Below, in pieces: positions 16,060 to 25,418 of a stretch of 64,000 nt of DNA (positions are counted from its first letter, which is position 1; each line of letters begins with the position of its first letter). Under the pieces are notes generated by a model. The model was given only the letters and a program-made list of their open reading frames with translations, ran no database searches and had not been told where the DNA came from. This stretch comes from Nocardioides albertanoniae (GTDB lineage: Bacteria > Actinomycetota > Actinomycetes > Propionibacteriales > Nocardioidaceae), in NCBI RefSeq assembly GCF_006716315.1, contig NZ_VFOV01000001.1, positions 186,001 through 250,000 of the forward strand. The letters are read 5' to 3'. Made by a program: the position numbers and the translations under genes.

Positions 16060-18249
16060 TCACTCGTCGCCTCCCGCCGTACGTGTCTTCTTGGCCTTCA
16101 TGATGCGCCGGGTCAGTCGCACGGCGATCGCGGCGAAGAGTAGCGCGCAGCCGGTGCCGACGAACCACCAGATCACGCCGCTCACCTGCGAGGGGCGGAT
16201 CGGGACCGAGGCGTGGGCACCGAGGGGGTTGCCCTTGGTGTCGGTGACGACGATCTGCGCGGTGTGGGTGCCGGTGTCGTGCATGCTCGCGGCCAGGTTG
16301 AAGCTCGCCTTCGAGTTGGCGTCGAGCTGGATCGGCTCCGAGGTGGCGACGCGCAGCGACTCGTCGGTGACCGCGTCGAGCCGCACGGTGACGGGCTGGT
16401 CGAGATCGTTGCTCAGCGTGACCTGGAACTCCCCGCCCTTCATGCTCGACAGGATCACCTTCGGCGGCACGCTCACGGTGATCGAGGCCAGGTCGGCGTT
16501 GATCTTCTCGAGCGCGTCGGCGGCCGAGCGCGTCTCCCCCTTGCGGGCGGAGTAGGCCGTGGTGGTCAGCGCCTCGCCGATGACGTCGGAGGAGACCTCG
16601 TCGTTGTGGGTGAGGATGCGCTGCAGCGTCTCGCCGGCGCTGATGAGCTCGTTGGCCGCCCGGATCCGCTCGGCGGAGATCTCCGCCTTCATCTCGCGCC
16701 GGGGGTAGCGGAGCTTGTCGGCGGTGATGGTGGTCGCCTTCTGGTCGGAGACCGCCTCGGGCAGTGTCGAAGAGGCGATCCAGGGAGCCTTCTTCCACGC
16801 GGCGACGAACGAGGAGGGGCTCTGCGGCGGGTGCCAGGCGTCGTCGACGACCACGACCAGCGGCTTGCCGGAGTCGCGGCGCAGAGCGGCCTCGGAGACG
16901 ATCCGCTGACGCACCGAGATCGCGTCGATCGGGTCGTTGGGCCCAGGTCCGCCGGCGGCGGCGCGGGAGGAGGCCACGATCATCTCGTGGCCGTCGAAGT
17001 CGGCGACGGCCGGAGCCTCGCCGCGGAACATCTTCTCGCTGACCAGGTTGACCGAACCCGGCTCGAGCAGGTTGACCGCGGCCCGGTCGAGGAACCCGGT
17101 GGGCGGCGCGACGGCCGAGGTGGCCTTGATGCCGAGGTCGGCGAGCGCCTGCTCGGTCTGCTCGCGGGCGAGGGCCAGGAGGTCGGGGTCGCCGGCGGCG
17201 AGCGCCGACAGGTCGGGGTCGGCGTAGGGAAGGGCGAGCAGGTTGTGGCCGGCCAGGGCCTCCTCGAGGCGGGCCAGCCATGCCTTCGCCGCCTCCTTGG
17301 CGGCCTCGGCCTCCTCGTCGGTCACCTCCTCCTCGGCTGCGGCGTCGGTGCTCGACGGTGAGCTCGGCACCAGGGCGGAGGCGGACGGGGATGTGCTCTC
17401 GCTGCCGCTCTCCTCCGGCTCCTCGCCGTTGTCGGTCGCCGCCACGTCTCGCGGCGGGTTGCCCTCCGCCAGGTTGCGTACGGCATCGACCAGTGCGGGG
17501 TCGAGGGCCCAGGTCACGCCCGGCATCTCCGAGCCGGTCTCGAGCATCCGGTAGAGCCGCCCGCCCTCGCGCAGGTCACGGGTCCAGCCGGGGAGGTAGT
17601 TGACGCTGCCGTCGGCGTTGTAGACGACGCTGCGCCGCAACGGCATGACCAGCGAGACCTTCTCGGCCTTGGCCTTCTTGTTGGGCTGCGCGACCAGGGG
17701 AAGGAACGTGCGCGCCCGGCCGTCGGCCGTGGTGGGGGTGGTCGCCCCGAGCGCATGCACGCCGAACCAGTAGACGCCGGGCTGGGTGAGCCCGAGGAGC
17801 TTGCGGGGCAGCGTGATCGACCACGAGGAGGTCTCGCCGGGCGCCAGGTCGGGCACGGTGGCGTAAGACCCTTCGGCGACGACCCGCTCGCCGACCAGCG
17901 CGTCGGCGGGCAGCTTCGCGGCCTCGGCCAGCTCGTCGGAGGTGGTCATCGGCGTGTTGCCGACGAACGGGTAGATCTTGACCGCGCCCCACTGCTTGTC
18001 GGTGGTGTTCTCGACCTTGCCGCTCACCGTGATCTTGCCCTTGGCGCGCGGGTCGAGACTGACCGCGTCGAGCTCGTCGATGCTCACCGCGAGCGGGTCG
18101 GTCTCCTGGTCGTCGTCGGCGGCCCGAGCGGGCGCGGGCACGAGGATCGTCGACAGCATCAGCAGAGGGGCCAGCAGCGCCACGACGAGTGCGGCGGTGA
18201 TCCGCCCCCGTGGTCGAGAGGGCGTCGCCTGGTGCTGGCGGACTGGCAT
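16060..18249 (-). CDS. DUF6049 family secreted/membrane protein
   Basis: 729 residues. N-terminal signal sequence (ITAALVVALLAPLLMLSTIL, then APARA cleavage site), a long extracytoplasmic part with Ig-like beta regions and an acidic Ser/Glu-rich stretch near residues 275-315, and one C-terminal membrane helix (IWWFVGTGCALLFAAIAVRL) with a basic tail. Proteins of this type sit upstream of murJ across actinobacteria (Rv3909 in M. tuberculosis). Function is unknown; position suggests a role in envelope assembly. The 80-base gap to murJ is rich in CGCTCG repeats. Confidence 0.8.
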   Translation of the reverse strand: MPVRQHQATPSRPRGRITAALVVALLAPLLMLSTILVPAPARAADDDQETDPLAVSIDELDAVSLDPRAKGKITVSGKVENTTDKQWGAVKIYPFVGNTPMTTSDELAEAAKLPADALVGERVVAEGSYATVPDLAPGETSSWSITLPRKLLGLTQPGVYWFGVHALGATTPTTADGRARTFLPLVAQPNKKAKAEKVSLVMPLRRSVVYNADGSVNYLPGWTRDLREGGRLYRMLETGSEMPGVTWALDPALVDAVRNLAEGNPPRDVAATDNGEEPEESGSESTSPSASALVPSSPSSTDAAAEEEVTDEEAEAAKEAAKAWLARLEEALAGHNLLALPYADPDLSALAAGDPDLLALAREQTEQALADLGIKATSAVAPPTGFLDRAAVNLLEPGSVNLVSEKMFRGEAPAVADFDGHEMIVASSRAAAGGPGPNDPIDAISVRQRIVSEAALRRDSGKPLVVVVDDAWHPPQSPSSFVAAWKKAPWIASSTLPEAVSDQKATTITADKLRYPRREMKAEISAERIRAANELISAGETLQRILTHNDEVSSDVIGEALTTTAYSARKGETRSAADALEKINADLASITVSVPPKVILSSMKGGEFQVTLSNDLDQPVTVRLDAVTDESLRVATSEPIQLDANSKASFNLAASMHDTGTHTAQIVVTDTKGNPLGAHASVPIRPSQVSGVIWWFVGTGCALLFAAIAVRLTRRIMKAKKTRTAGGDE

Positions 18250-18285
18250 GGCTTCGAGAATATCTTTCCGGGGGTGCGGTCCTCG

Positions 18286-18291
18286 TAGACT
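18286..18291 (+). promoter_or_regulatory. Candidate -10 element for a leaderless CCA-enzyme mRNA
   Basis: TAGACT lies eight bases before the GTG at 18300, and no ribosome-binding site is visible. This spacing would put the transcription start on or next to the start codon, a common pattern in actinobacteria. Confidence 0.5.
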
Positions 18292-18299
18292 GCGGCGTT

Positions 18300-19769
18300 G
18301 TGTCCGACAGCCAGCTTCCCCCGATCAGCGTCGCCGATGTTCAGCGATCGGTGACTGCTGAACTGGACCGTATCGCACCGGTGATCGACTCCCTCGGAGA
18401 GGCCTTTGCCCGCTCCGGCTTCGAGCTGGCGCTCGTCGGAGGCCCGGTTCGCGACGCGATGCTCGGCCGTCCGCACAACGACCTCGACTTCACCACCTCG
18501 GCCCGTCCCGAGCAGACCGAGAAGATCCTGCGCGCGTGGGGCGAGGCGCTGTGGGACATGGGCCGCGACTTCGGCACCATCGGCACCCGCAAGGGCCCCT
18601 GGCAGGTGGAGGTCACCACCTACCGCTCCGAGGCCTACGACCCCGACTCCCGCAAGCCGGCCGTGGCCTACGGCGACTCCCTGGCCGACGATCTCGTACG
18701 CCGCGACTTCACCGTCAACGCGATGGCCGTGCGGTTGGGTGGGGCCGACGGGAAGGCCCGGGAGGTCGTCGACCTCTACGGCGGTGTGGTGGACCTGGCG
18801 ACTCGGGTGCTTCGCACCCCCGGCACCCCCGAAGCCTCCTTCTCCGACGACCCGCTGCGGATGATGCGGGCCGCGCGGTTCGCCGCCCAGCTCGGTTTCA
18901 CGGTCGCGCCCGAGGTGGTCGCCGCGATGACCGACATGGCCGAGCGCATCTCGATCATCTCCGCCGAGCGCGTGCGCGACGAGCTGGTCAAGCTGATCTG
19001 CGCGCCCTACCCGCGCCAGGGGCTGCAGCTGCTCGTCGACACCGGCCTGGCCGACCTGGTGCTGCCCGAGCTCGCCGCGCTGCGGATGGAGCGCGACGAG
19101 CACAACCGCCACAAGGACGTCTACGAGCACACCCTCACCGTGCTCGAGCAGTCGATCGACCAGGAGTCGCGGCTCGGTGGCGGGCCCGACTTCGTGTCGC
19201 GGTTCGCCGCGCTGATGCACGACGTCGGCAAGCCGCGCACCCGGAAGTTCCACGACGACGGCACCGTCTCCTTCCACCACCACGACGTCGTCGGCGGCAA
19301 GATGACCCGCAAGCGGATGAAGCAGCTGCGCTTCTCCAAGGACGAGATCGAGGCCGTCGCCAAGCTCGTCGACCTGCACCTGCGCTTCCACGGCTACGGC
19401 GACGGCGACTGGACCGACTCGGCGGTGCGACGCTACGTGCGCGACGCCGGCGACCAGCTCGAGCGGCTCCACGTGCTCACCCGTGCCGACTGCACCACCC
19501 GCAACCGCCGCAAGGCCGACCGGCTGGCCCGCACCTATGACGCCCTCGAGGCCCGCATCGAGCGGATCTCCGAGGAGGAGGAGCTGGCCGCGCTGCGCCC
19601 CGCGCTCGACGGCAACCAGATCATGGAGCTGTTGGACATCCCGGCAGGTCGCGAGGTCGGGGCGGCGTACAAGTTCCTGATGGAGCTGCGGCTCGACGAG
19701 GGCGTGCTCTCCGAGGACGAGGCCGGCAAACGCCTCCTCGACTGGTGGGCCGAGCGTCCACCGGCTTGA
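18300..19769 (+). CDS. pcnA: CCA-adding tRNA nucleotidyltransferase
   Basis: 489 residues. Class II nucleotidyltransferase: LVGGPVRDAMLGRPHNDLDF carries the conserved GGxVRD and DxD motifs, then RRDFTVNAMAV. An HD domain follows (ALMHDVGKPRTRKFHDDG). It adds or repairs CCA at tRNA 3' ends. The GTG start at 18300 gives VSDSQLPPISV; the promoter-like TAGACT directly upstream supports it. Its start region is divergent from the DUF6049 gene, as in M. tuberculosis (Rv3907c), though the mutT4 gene found there is absent. Confidence 0.93.
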   Translation: MSDSQLPPISVADVQRSVTAELDRIAPVIDSLGEAFARSGFELALVGGPVRDAMLGRPHNDLDFTTSARPEQTEKILRAWGEALWDMGRDFGTIGTRKGPWQVEVTTYRSEAYDPDSRKPAVAYGDSLADDLVRRDFTVNAMAVRLGGADGKAREVVDLYGGVVDLATRVLRTPGTPEASFSDDPLRMMRAARFAAQLGFTVAPEVVAAMTDMAERISIISAERVRDELVKLICAPYPRQGLQLLVDTGLADLVLPELAALRMERDEHNRHKDVYEHTLTVLEQSIDQESRLGGGPDFVSRFAALMHDVGKPRTRKFHDDGTVSFHHHDVVGGKMTRKRMKQLRFSKDEIEAVAKLVDLHLRFHGYGDGDWTDSAVRRYVRDAGDQLERLHVLTRADCTTRNRRKADRLARTYDALEARIERISEEEELAALRPALDGNQIMELLDIPAGREVGAAYKFLMELRLDEGVLSEDEAGKRLLDWWAERPPA

Positions 19770-19791
19770 CCTTGATGGAAGCATCTAGCAG

Positions 19792-21360
19792 ATGACCGGC
19801 AAACGTTCGATCGGCGGCGCTCTGCGCTCGATGCTGCGGCGGCCCGCTGCAAGCCAGGCTGCAAACCAGGCTGCGACTCAGGGCTCGACCGAGGCTGCGA
19901 CCCGGCCCGAGAGCCTCCACGTACGCGAACCCGTACGCCTGCGACGGCTGCCCGGCACCCCGACGATGTTTCCCTCGCTCGGCTGGTTCGGTGGCATCGG
20001 CGCGGCCTACCTCAGCGTGCCGCTCGCCGGGCCGGTCTCGGTGCTGCGGGTCCACGTCCCCGAGAAGGTCGAGGGACAGGTCGACCTGCGTGGCTTCGAG
20101 CTCTACTCCGGCGGCACCGTGGTGCCGGTCAGGGCCGCTGACCAGGAGGTCGAGCAGAGCTCCGCGGCTCCGTCGCAGCCGAAGGGGACCAACGCGTTCG
20201 AGTACGGCAGCCTGCGCACGAAGAAGGAGACCGGTGCCTGGTGGTCGGTGCGGCTGGCGACACCGGTCGAGGCCGACGAGCTCCGCGTCTACAACCGGCG
20301 CGACGGCTGGGGCAACCGGAGCCGCCGGCTGACGGTCGCGGTCGGCGGGCCCGACGGCGGCTTCCACACGGTCTGGTCCCTCGACTCCGACCGGGTGGTC
20401 AGCCGTACGCTCGCCCTGGTCTCGCGACTGCTCGGTCGGGAGGTCGGCGCCGACGTGCTCGAGTCCGAGGACTCCGCCCGGGCCGCGCACGCCGAGGTGC
20501 TCGCCGACCTCGCCCGGCTCGCGGAGAAGGGCCTGCTCACCCCCGATGCCGAGGAGCAGCGGCTGCTCACCGCGCTGATCCCGCTCCGACTCCCCGCCGA
20601 CGCCGCGCTGACCGATGACGAGTGGACCCTCGCCGGCCACCTGCTCGCCGCCGAGCGGCTGCGGTTCCCGACGACGGCGACCTCGATGCCGACCTACCAG
20701 CTGGTGCTCGGCTCCACCGTCGAGCTGCGCAGGCTCGAGACCGAGGTCAACCGCGCGGCCGCCGTCATCGGTGGCGAGCCGGCCGGTCTGACCCGCCACG
20801 GCTTCCGCGACCACGGGGTGCTGCGCAAGCGGTCCGCCGGCTACGTCGAGACGATGCGGCACGCCACCGCGCTGCTGACCGAGCTGGGGAAGCCGGCGCT
20901 GATGGCGTACGGGACGCTGCTCGGTGCCGTCCGGGAGGGCGACTTCCTGGCCCACGACGACGACGTCGACATGCTGATCCCGCTCGAGGCCGCGACCCGC
21001 GAGGAGGCCGAGCCGCTGCTGGCAGCGCTGAGGGACGAGATCGCCGAGCGTGGCTGGAAGGTCGCCCGGCCCAACAACCAGCTCAACTTCCACATCACCG
21101 ACCCCGAGACCGGGCTCCACATCGACCTCTTCCCGCTGCTGGTCGACGGCGACGCGACCACGCTCCACATGGAGAAGATGAAGCTGCGTCCGATCGCGAC
21201 CTCGCTGGTGCTGCCGGCCTCGGAGATCTCGTTCCACGGGACGGCGCTGCTCGCGCCGGCCGACCCGGAGGGGTTCCTCGCCGAGCGCTACGGCCCGACC
21301 TGGGGCACGCCCGACCCGTTCTACGACTGGCCGTGGAAACTGTCCGACGCCAGCGACTGA
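19792..21360 (+). CDS. LicD-like protein with N-terminal beta domain
   Basis: 522 residues. The C-terminal half has the LicD/nucleotidyltransferase motif GTLLGAVREGDFLAHDDDVD (about residues 370-390) and HIDLFPL. LicD proteins transfer phosphocholine or other phospho-groups to cell-surface sugars. Residues about 60-190 look like a discoidin-type beta domain (LRVYNRRDGWGNRSRRLTVAV). There is no signal peptide. It starts 22 bases after the CCA enzyme stop and may be cotranscribed. The actual donor and acceptor are unknown; a surface-glycan phosphotransferase is the best guess. Confidence 0.75.
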   Translation: MTGKRSIGGALRSMLRRPAASQAANQAATQGSTEAATRPESLHVREPVRLRRLPGTPTMFPSLGWFGGIGAAYLSVPLAGPVSVLRVHVPEKVEGQVDLRGFELYSGGTVVPVRAADQEVEQSSAAPSQPKGTNAFEYGSLRTKKETGAWWSVRLATPVEADELRVYNRRDGWGNRSRRLTVAVGGPDGGFHTVWSLDSDRVVSRTLALVSRLLGREVGADVLESEDSARAAHAEVLADLARLAEKGLLTPDAEEQRLLTALIPLRLPADAALTDDEWTLAGHLLAAERLRFPTTATSMPTYQLVLGSTVELRRLETEVNRAAAVIGGEPAGLTRHGFRDHGVLRKRSAGYVETMRHATALLTELGKPALMAYGTLLGAVREGDFLAHDDDVDMLIPLEAATREEAEPLLAALRDEIAERGWKVARPNNQLNFHITDPETGLHIDLFPLLVDGDATTLHMEKMKLRPIATSLVLPASEISFHGTALLAPADPEGFLAERYGPTWGTPDPFYDWPWKLSDASD

Positions 21361-21399
21361 GCCCTTCCGGAGATCGCATACTGACGGTACGGTTCCGGC

Positions 21400-21855
21400 A
21401 TGACGACGACCACAGACCTCGAAGCGACCACCACGATCAACGCCGCCCCCGCTCAGGTGTGGGCAGCGATCACCGACCTCCCCCGGATGGCCTCGTGGAG
21501 CCCGCAGGTGGTGAAGACGGTCGTGCTCGGCCAGGTCAAGGAGGGCACCCGCTTCCTCAACATCAACCACCAGGGCTGGAAGCACTGGCCCACCACCGCC
21601 AAGGTCGTACGCTTCACGCCCCACTCCGACTTCGCCTTCCGCGTCACGGAGAACACGACCGTCTGGTCCTACCAGCTCGAGGACACCGCCGAGGGCACCG
21701 TCGTCACCCACCGCCGTGAGGCCCCGACCGGCATCTCCGCCCTCTCCCGCTCGCTGACCAAGGTCGCGTTCGGTGGCGAGGAGACCTTCACCGACGAGAT
21801 GCGTGCGGGCATGGCGGTCACGCTCGCCAAGCTCAAGTCCGACCTCGAGAAGTAA
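21400..21855 (+). CDS. SRPBCC-family (polyketide cyclase/dehydrase-like) protein
   Basis: 151 residues. START/SRPBCC fold: ATTTINAAPAQVWAAITDLP at the N-terminus, the usual WSPQV stretch, central beta strands, and a long C-terminal helix (ETFTDEMRAGMAVTLAKLKSDLE). The fold binds hydrophobic ligands; no catalytic residues can be assigned, so the function is unknown. It lies 39 bases after the LicD-like gene and is followed by copy B of the palindromic repeat. Confidence 0.8.
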   Translation: MTTTTDLEATTTINAAPAQVWAAITDLPRMASWSPQVVKTVVLGQVKEGTRFLNINHQGWKHWPTTAKVVRFTPHSDFAFRVTENTTVWSYQLEDTAEGTVVTHRREAPTGISALSRSLTKVAFGGEETFTDEMRAGMAVTLAKLKSDLEK

Positions 21856-21858
21856 CCC

Positions 21859-21970
21859 GCCGAGAAGTCACTCCCGCAGGTCGAGGCGTCACTCCTGCAG
21901 GTCGAGAAGTCACGCAGATGCCAGTTCGACCTGCAGAGGTGACGCTTCGGCCTGCAGGGGTGACTTCTCG
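21859..21970. repeat. Palindromic interspersed element, copy B (112 bp)
   Basis: Begins GCCGAGAAGTCAC and ends GTGACTTCTCG. It holds two direct units of about 21 bp (GTCACTCCTGCAGGTCGAG type), a short centre, and two inverted units. It starts four bases after the SRPBCC stop codon and ends 10 bp before the stop of the convergent DUF2637 gene, so it may also act as a terminator. Confidence 0.85.
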
Positions 21971-21980
21971 ACAGGAGGGG

Positions 21981-23126
21981 TCAGACTCGGGTGCCGGAGG
22001 TCCAGCGGTAGACGGTGCTCGGAGACACGCCGAGCTTCTGAGCGACGTCGGGTACGCGGGCGCCGGCGCGGACCAGGACCCGGGCAGCCTCGGGTGACTC
22101 CGAGGGCAGGTTGTCGAGCAGCTCCTCGACCTCGTCGGGGAAGACGTCGGGATAGTCCATCGCCGGCTCCGGGTCGGGGATGTTCTCCGGGAACGGGATC
22201 CGGTCCAGGAGTGCGCCGTCCGCCTCCGGTGGCGCTGTCGTGAATGGCTCTGCCGAGGCCATCTCCCGGGTGCGGTTCTCCCGCGGCGGGTGCACCTCAC
22301 GCGGCACGTCCACGGGCAGGTCGGCGATCGTGAGGTCGGGATCGACCCGCTCGACGACCGGCACGCTGAGCGCCTGCTGCATGTCGGGCAGGGTGATCGG
22401 CAGCCGGTCGGCCTGCCGGGTGCCCTCGGCGACCGCGGAGAAGGCGTCGACCCACTGGGTGATCTGATCGCGCATCGCTCCCGGGGCGACCGAGCGCAGC
22501 GCGACCGCCTCCGCGCGCCAGTAGCGCCGCTGCGCGCGCTCGAGCTTGCGGCGGGAGCCCCGCGTACGCTTCCGCAGCGCTGCGTCACGAGAGCGTCGCC
22601 ACTCGACCCGGGTGGCGAGGAGAGCGTGCATCCTGGCGCCGGTGCGCAGCTCCGACCAGGAGCGTTCCATGGCGAGGTGACGGTCGCCGACGAGGGCCAG
22701 GTGCCACATCAGCGCGGCCAGCAGCGGCACGATGAACCGGAACGCCGCAGCGGTGGCGGCGTGGCCGAGGTGGATCTCGTGCCAGCCGGCGAAGAATCCC
22801 GACGCCGCCGAGAGCAACCACGTCAGCGACAGCAGCGTCTGCGCCGGCCGGTCCTGCTGCGCCGCCTCGCGAGCCATCAGCGCCACGGTGACCAGCGACA
22901 GCTCGAAGACCCCGGCGAAGGCGTACGCATTGATCGTGCCCATCGCGAGCACGTCCCGCCCGAACCCGACCATCGCGACGTACGCCGCTGCCGTCGAGAT
23001 CAGCGCGACCGAGACGGCGCCGAAGAGGATGAGGCCACGGCCATTTCCGGTCGAGCCGTTGCCGGTCGAGCCGCTGCCTGTCGAGCCGTCGCCCGACGTC
23101 GTCGTGGGGTGGTCGTGGTCGGGCAT
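21981..23126 (-). CDS. DUF2637 (Spd-like) membrane protein with C-terminal HTH
   Basis: 381 residues. A Ser/Thr/Gly/Asn repeat tail at the N-terminus (GSTGNGSTGNG) precedes four membrane helices (about residues 27-140), then a basic, helical region (RKLERAQRRYWRAE) and a C-terminal helix-turn-helix (DVAQKLGVSPSTVYRW). DUF2637 proteins are best known from actinomycete conjugative plasmids and integrative elements, where some are spread (Spd) proteins. No other transfer gene is nearby. ATG 23126 has GGGAG eight bases upstream; starting earlier would add unrelated sequence. Confidence 0.75.
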   Translation of the reverse strand: MPDHDHPTTTSGDGSTGSGSTGNGSTGNGRGLILFGAVSVALISTAAAYVAMVGFGRDVLAMGTINAYAFAGVFELSLVTVALMAREAAQQDRPAQTLLSLTWLLSAASGFFAGWHEIHLGHAATAAAFRFIVPLLAALMWHLALVGDRHLAMERSWSELRTGARMHALLATRVEWRRSRDAALRKRTRGSRRKLERAQRRYWRAEAVALRSVAPGAMRDQITQWVDAFSAVAEGTRQADRLPITLPDMQQALSVPVVERVDPDLTIADLPVDVPREVHPPRENRTREMASAEPFTTAPPEADGALLDRIPFPENIPDPEPAMDYPDVFPDEVEELLDNLPSESPEAARVLVRAGARVPDVAQKLGVSPSTVYRWTSGTRV

Positions 23127-23227
23127 GGTGGGGGCTCCCGTGTCTGGTTTCACCGGTCCGGCCCGACAGGTTAGGCCTATGAACACGTGTTCGAACAGTG
23201 TCGACCCGGGAGTGTCGCAAAATAGAC

Positions 23228-23262
23228 GCCGCCCCGGGCGACGCGTGGTCACCCGGGGCGGC
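23228..23262 (-). terminator. Intrinsic terminator of ino1
   Basis: 11-bp perfect stem GCCGCCCCGGG / CCCGGGGCGGC with, on the reverse strand, a following TCTATTTTG stretch. Confidence 0.85.
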
Positions 23263-23276
23263 TCAACGGCAGAGCG

Positions 23277-24359
23277 TCACTCGCCGCGGATGAACTGCTC
23301 CAGCTGAAGACGACCCTCGGTGTCCTCGATCTGCACCGGCGGGCTCTTCATCAGGTAGGCCGAGGCCGGGATGATCGGGCCGCCGATGCCGCGGTCCTTG
23401 GCGATCTTGGCCGCCCGGACGGCGTCGATGATGATGCCCGCCGAGTTTGGCGAGTCCCAGACCTCGAGCTTGTACTCGAGGTTGAGCGGCACGTCACCGA
23501 ACGCGCGACCCTCGAGGCGCACATAGGCCCACTTGCGGTCGTCGAGCCACTGCACGTAGTCCGAGGGACCGATGTGCACGTTGCGGTCGTCGATCTTGTC
23601 CGCGAGCTCGCCACGAAGGTTGGAGGTGACGGCTTGCGTCTTGGAGACCTTCTTCGACTCCAGGCGCTCGCGCTCGAGCATGTTCTTGAAGTCCATGTTG
23701 CCGCCGACGTTGAGCTGGTACGTCCGGTCCAGCGCGACGCCGCGGTCCTCGAACAGCTTGGCCATGACGCGGTGGGTGATGGTGGCACCGACCTGCGACT
23801 TGATGTCGTCACCGACGATCGGGACGCCGGCGGCCTCGAACTTCGCGGCCCACTCGGGGTCGGAGGCGATGAAGACCGGCAGGGCGTTGACGAAGGCGAC
23901 GCCCGCATCGATCGCGCACTGCGCGTAGAACTTGTCGGCCTCCTCCGAACCCACCGGGAGGTAGGAGACGAGGACGTCGACCTCCTTCTCGCGCAGGACG
24001 GAGACGACGTCGACGGGGTCGAGGCCGGACTCGGAGATGGTCTGCTTGTAGTACTTGCCCAGACCGTCGAGCGTGGGGCCCCGCTGCACCTCGATGCCCT
24101 TGAACGGGACGTCGGCGATCTTGATGGTGTTGTTCTCGGAGGCGTTGATCGCCTCGGAGAGGTCCTTGCCGACCTTCTTGTCGTCGACGTCGAACGCCGC
24201 GACGAACTCGACGTCAGAGACGTGGTAGTCGCCGAACTTGACGTGCATCAGGCCCGGGACCGTGCCCGCCGGGTCGGCGTCCTTGTAGTACTCCACACCC
24301 TGGACCAGGGAGCTGGCGCAGTTGCCGACTCCCGCGATTGCTACACGAACCGAACCCAT
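23277..24359 (-). CDS. ino1: Inositol-3-phosphate synthase
   Basis: 360 residues. Converts glucose 6-phosphate to myo-inositol 3-phosphate with NAD+, the first step to phosphatidylinositol and mycothiol. The NAD motif is [16 protein letters not shown] at the N-terminus; [18 protein letters not shown] and [15 protein letters not shown] are family stretches of the prokaryotic type. The ATG at 24359 has AAGGAG six bases upstream. It follows a PadR regulator on the same strand (44-base gap), the same order as Rv0047c-Rv0046c in M. tuberculosis. Confidence 0.95.
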   Translation of the reverse strand: MGSVRVAIAGVGNCASSLVQGVEYYKDADPAGTVPGLMHVKFGDYHVSDVEFVAAFDVDDKKVGKDLSEAINASENNTIKIADVPFKGIEVQRGPTLDGLGKYYKQTISESGLDPVDVVSVLREKEVDVLVSYLPVGSEEADKFYAQCAIDAGVAFVNALPVFIASDPEWAAKFEAAGVPIVGDDIKSQVGATITHRVMAKLFEDRGVALDRTYQLNVGGNMDFKNMLERERLESKKVSKTQAVTSNLRGELADKIDDRNVHIGPSDYVQWLDDRKWAYVRLEGRAFGDVPLNLEYKLEVWDSPNSAGIIIDAVRAAKIAKDRGIGGPIIPASAYLMKSPPVQIEDTEGRLQLEQFIRGE

Positions 24360-24403
24360 CGGGGCTCCTTCCAATTCTCCTGGCCGACTCACCGGCGAGG
24401 AGG

Positions 24404-25087
24404 TCATTTCTCATCCTCTTGGCTGCTGTGCGCTGCGGCCGCGCGAGTTTCCTGCTGCGGCGCTGTGCGCGAGACGTCCGCTTCGTCGCGTACGTCATCG
24501 TCATTCCCCAGACCCCTCCGCCCCGTCGCCTGCTCGTCGTTCGCAGGCTTGGGGTTGCGCTCGGCGTCGATGAGCGAGGAGAGCCATCTGACCTCTCGCT
24601 CGACCGACTCGACACCGTGGCGCTGAAGCTCTCGGGCGTAGGAGTCGACCTCTTTCTGGGTCATGGCAAGCTCGCGCTGGACCCGGTCGAGCCGCTCCTG
24701 GAGCCGACTGCGACGCCCCTCGAGGACGCGCAGCCTGATCTCCATGTCGGTGCGACCGAAGAACGCGAACCTGATGTCGAAGTTGTCGTCCTCCCAGGCC
24801 ATCGGACCGACCTCGGACATGAGCTGGGTGAACTCACGTTCGCCGGCAGGCGTCAGCTGGTAGACGATCCGAGGTCGCCGGGTCACCGGCGTCACGCTCT
24901 GCGCTGCTTCCTCGATGAGGTGCTTGCGCAGCATCTTCTTCAGGGCGGGGTAGAGGGAGCCGTACGACAGCACCCGACCCCAGCCCAGCATCAGGTTGAG
25001 CCGCTTCCGCAGCTCGTAGCCGTGCATCGGCGTCTCGTGCAGCAGTCCGAGGACTGCGAGCTCGATCGTCTCTGCGCGGCGTGCCAT
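24404..25087 (-). CDS. PadR-family transcriptional regulator
   Basis: 227 residues. N-terminal winged helix of the PadR type ([21 protein letters not shown], then [13 protein letters not shown]) and a C-terminal coiled-coil dimer region ([20 protein letters not shown]), with a charged tail. Position upstream of ino1 in one operon suggests it controls inositol synthesis and itself. The ATG at 25087 fits the domain start, and a palindrome overlaps a -10-like hexamer just before it. The effector is unknown. Confidence 0.9.
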   Translation of the reverse strand: MARRAETIELAVLGLLHETPMHGYELRKRLNLMLGWGRVLSYGSLYPALKKMLRKHLIEEAAQSVTPVTRRPRIVYQLTPAGEREFTQLMSEVGPMAWEDDNFDIRFAFFGRTDMEIRLRVLEGRRSRLQERLDRVQRELAMTQKEVDSYARELQRHGVESVEREVRWLSSLIDAERNPKPANDEQATGRRGLGNDDDVRDEADVSRTAPQQETRAAAAHSSQEDEK

Positions 25088-25093
25088 ACGACC

Positions 25094-25106
25094 TATCGTA
25101 GCGATA
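25094..25106. promoter_or_regulatory. Palindrome over the padR -10 region
   Basis: TATCG-TAG-CGATA. On the reverse strand it overlaps TACGAT, which ends seven bases before the padR ATG and could be the -10 of a leaderless transcript. A PadR bound here would block its own promoter. Confidence 0.5.
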
Positions 25107-25418
25107 TATCCGCGACGGCAAATAGAGACCAAAGTCTTGTCTGTCGACGCCCGAAGAGATCACTTCGATGCAACCGTCACCGAACTGTTGATGTCGGGTG
25201 ACTTCGGGCGCGCTAGGCCGTGGATGCGTGGGCGCTAGCGTCGATTGCGTACGCTGATGGCTGCCGTTCGGCCACCCGTGGATCCACCCGGGGGAGAGTT
25301 CGGTGAGCGTCGCGTCAGGTTGATGGGATCTCCTCGGGGGGATTCAGCGACGTCGGGGGATAGTCAGTGTCAGCCCGTCCGGTCACGTGCCGGGCAGTCA
25401 CAGGAGCAGTGCAGACCC

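Noticed and set aside
15980..17281. Upstream open frame in phase with murJ that would give a 979-residue fusion protein
   Set aside because: The extra part lies antisense-free but out of frame over the DUF6049 gene and is Arg/Gly-rich noise; MurJ similarity begins at the GTG at 15979.
23040..23100. Short direct repeats of GTCGAGCCG type
   Set aside because: They encode the Ser/Thr/Gly/Asn repeats at the N-terminus of the DUF2637 protein; coding repeat, not an element or array.
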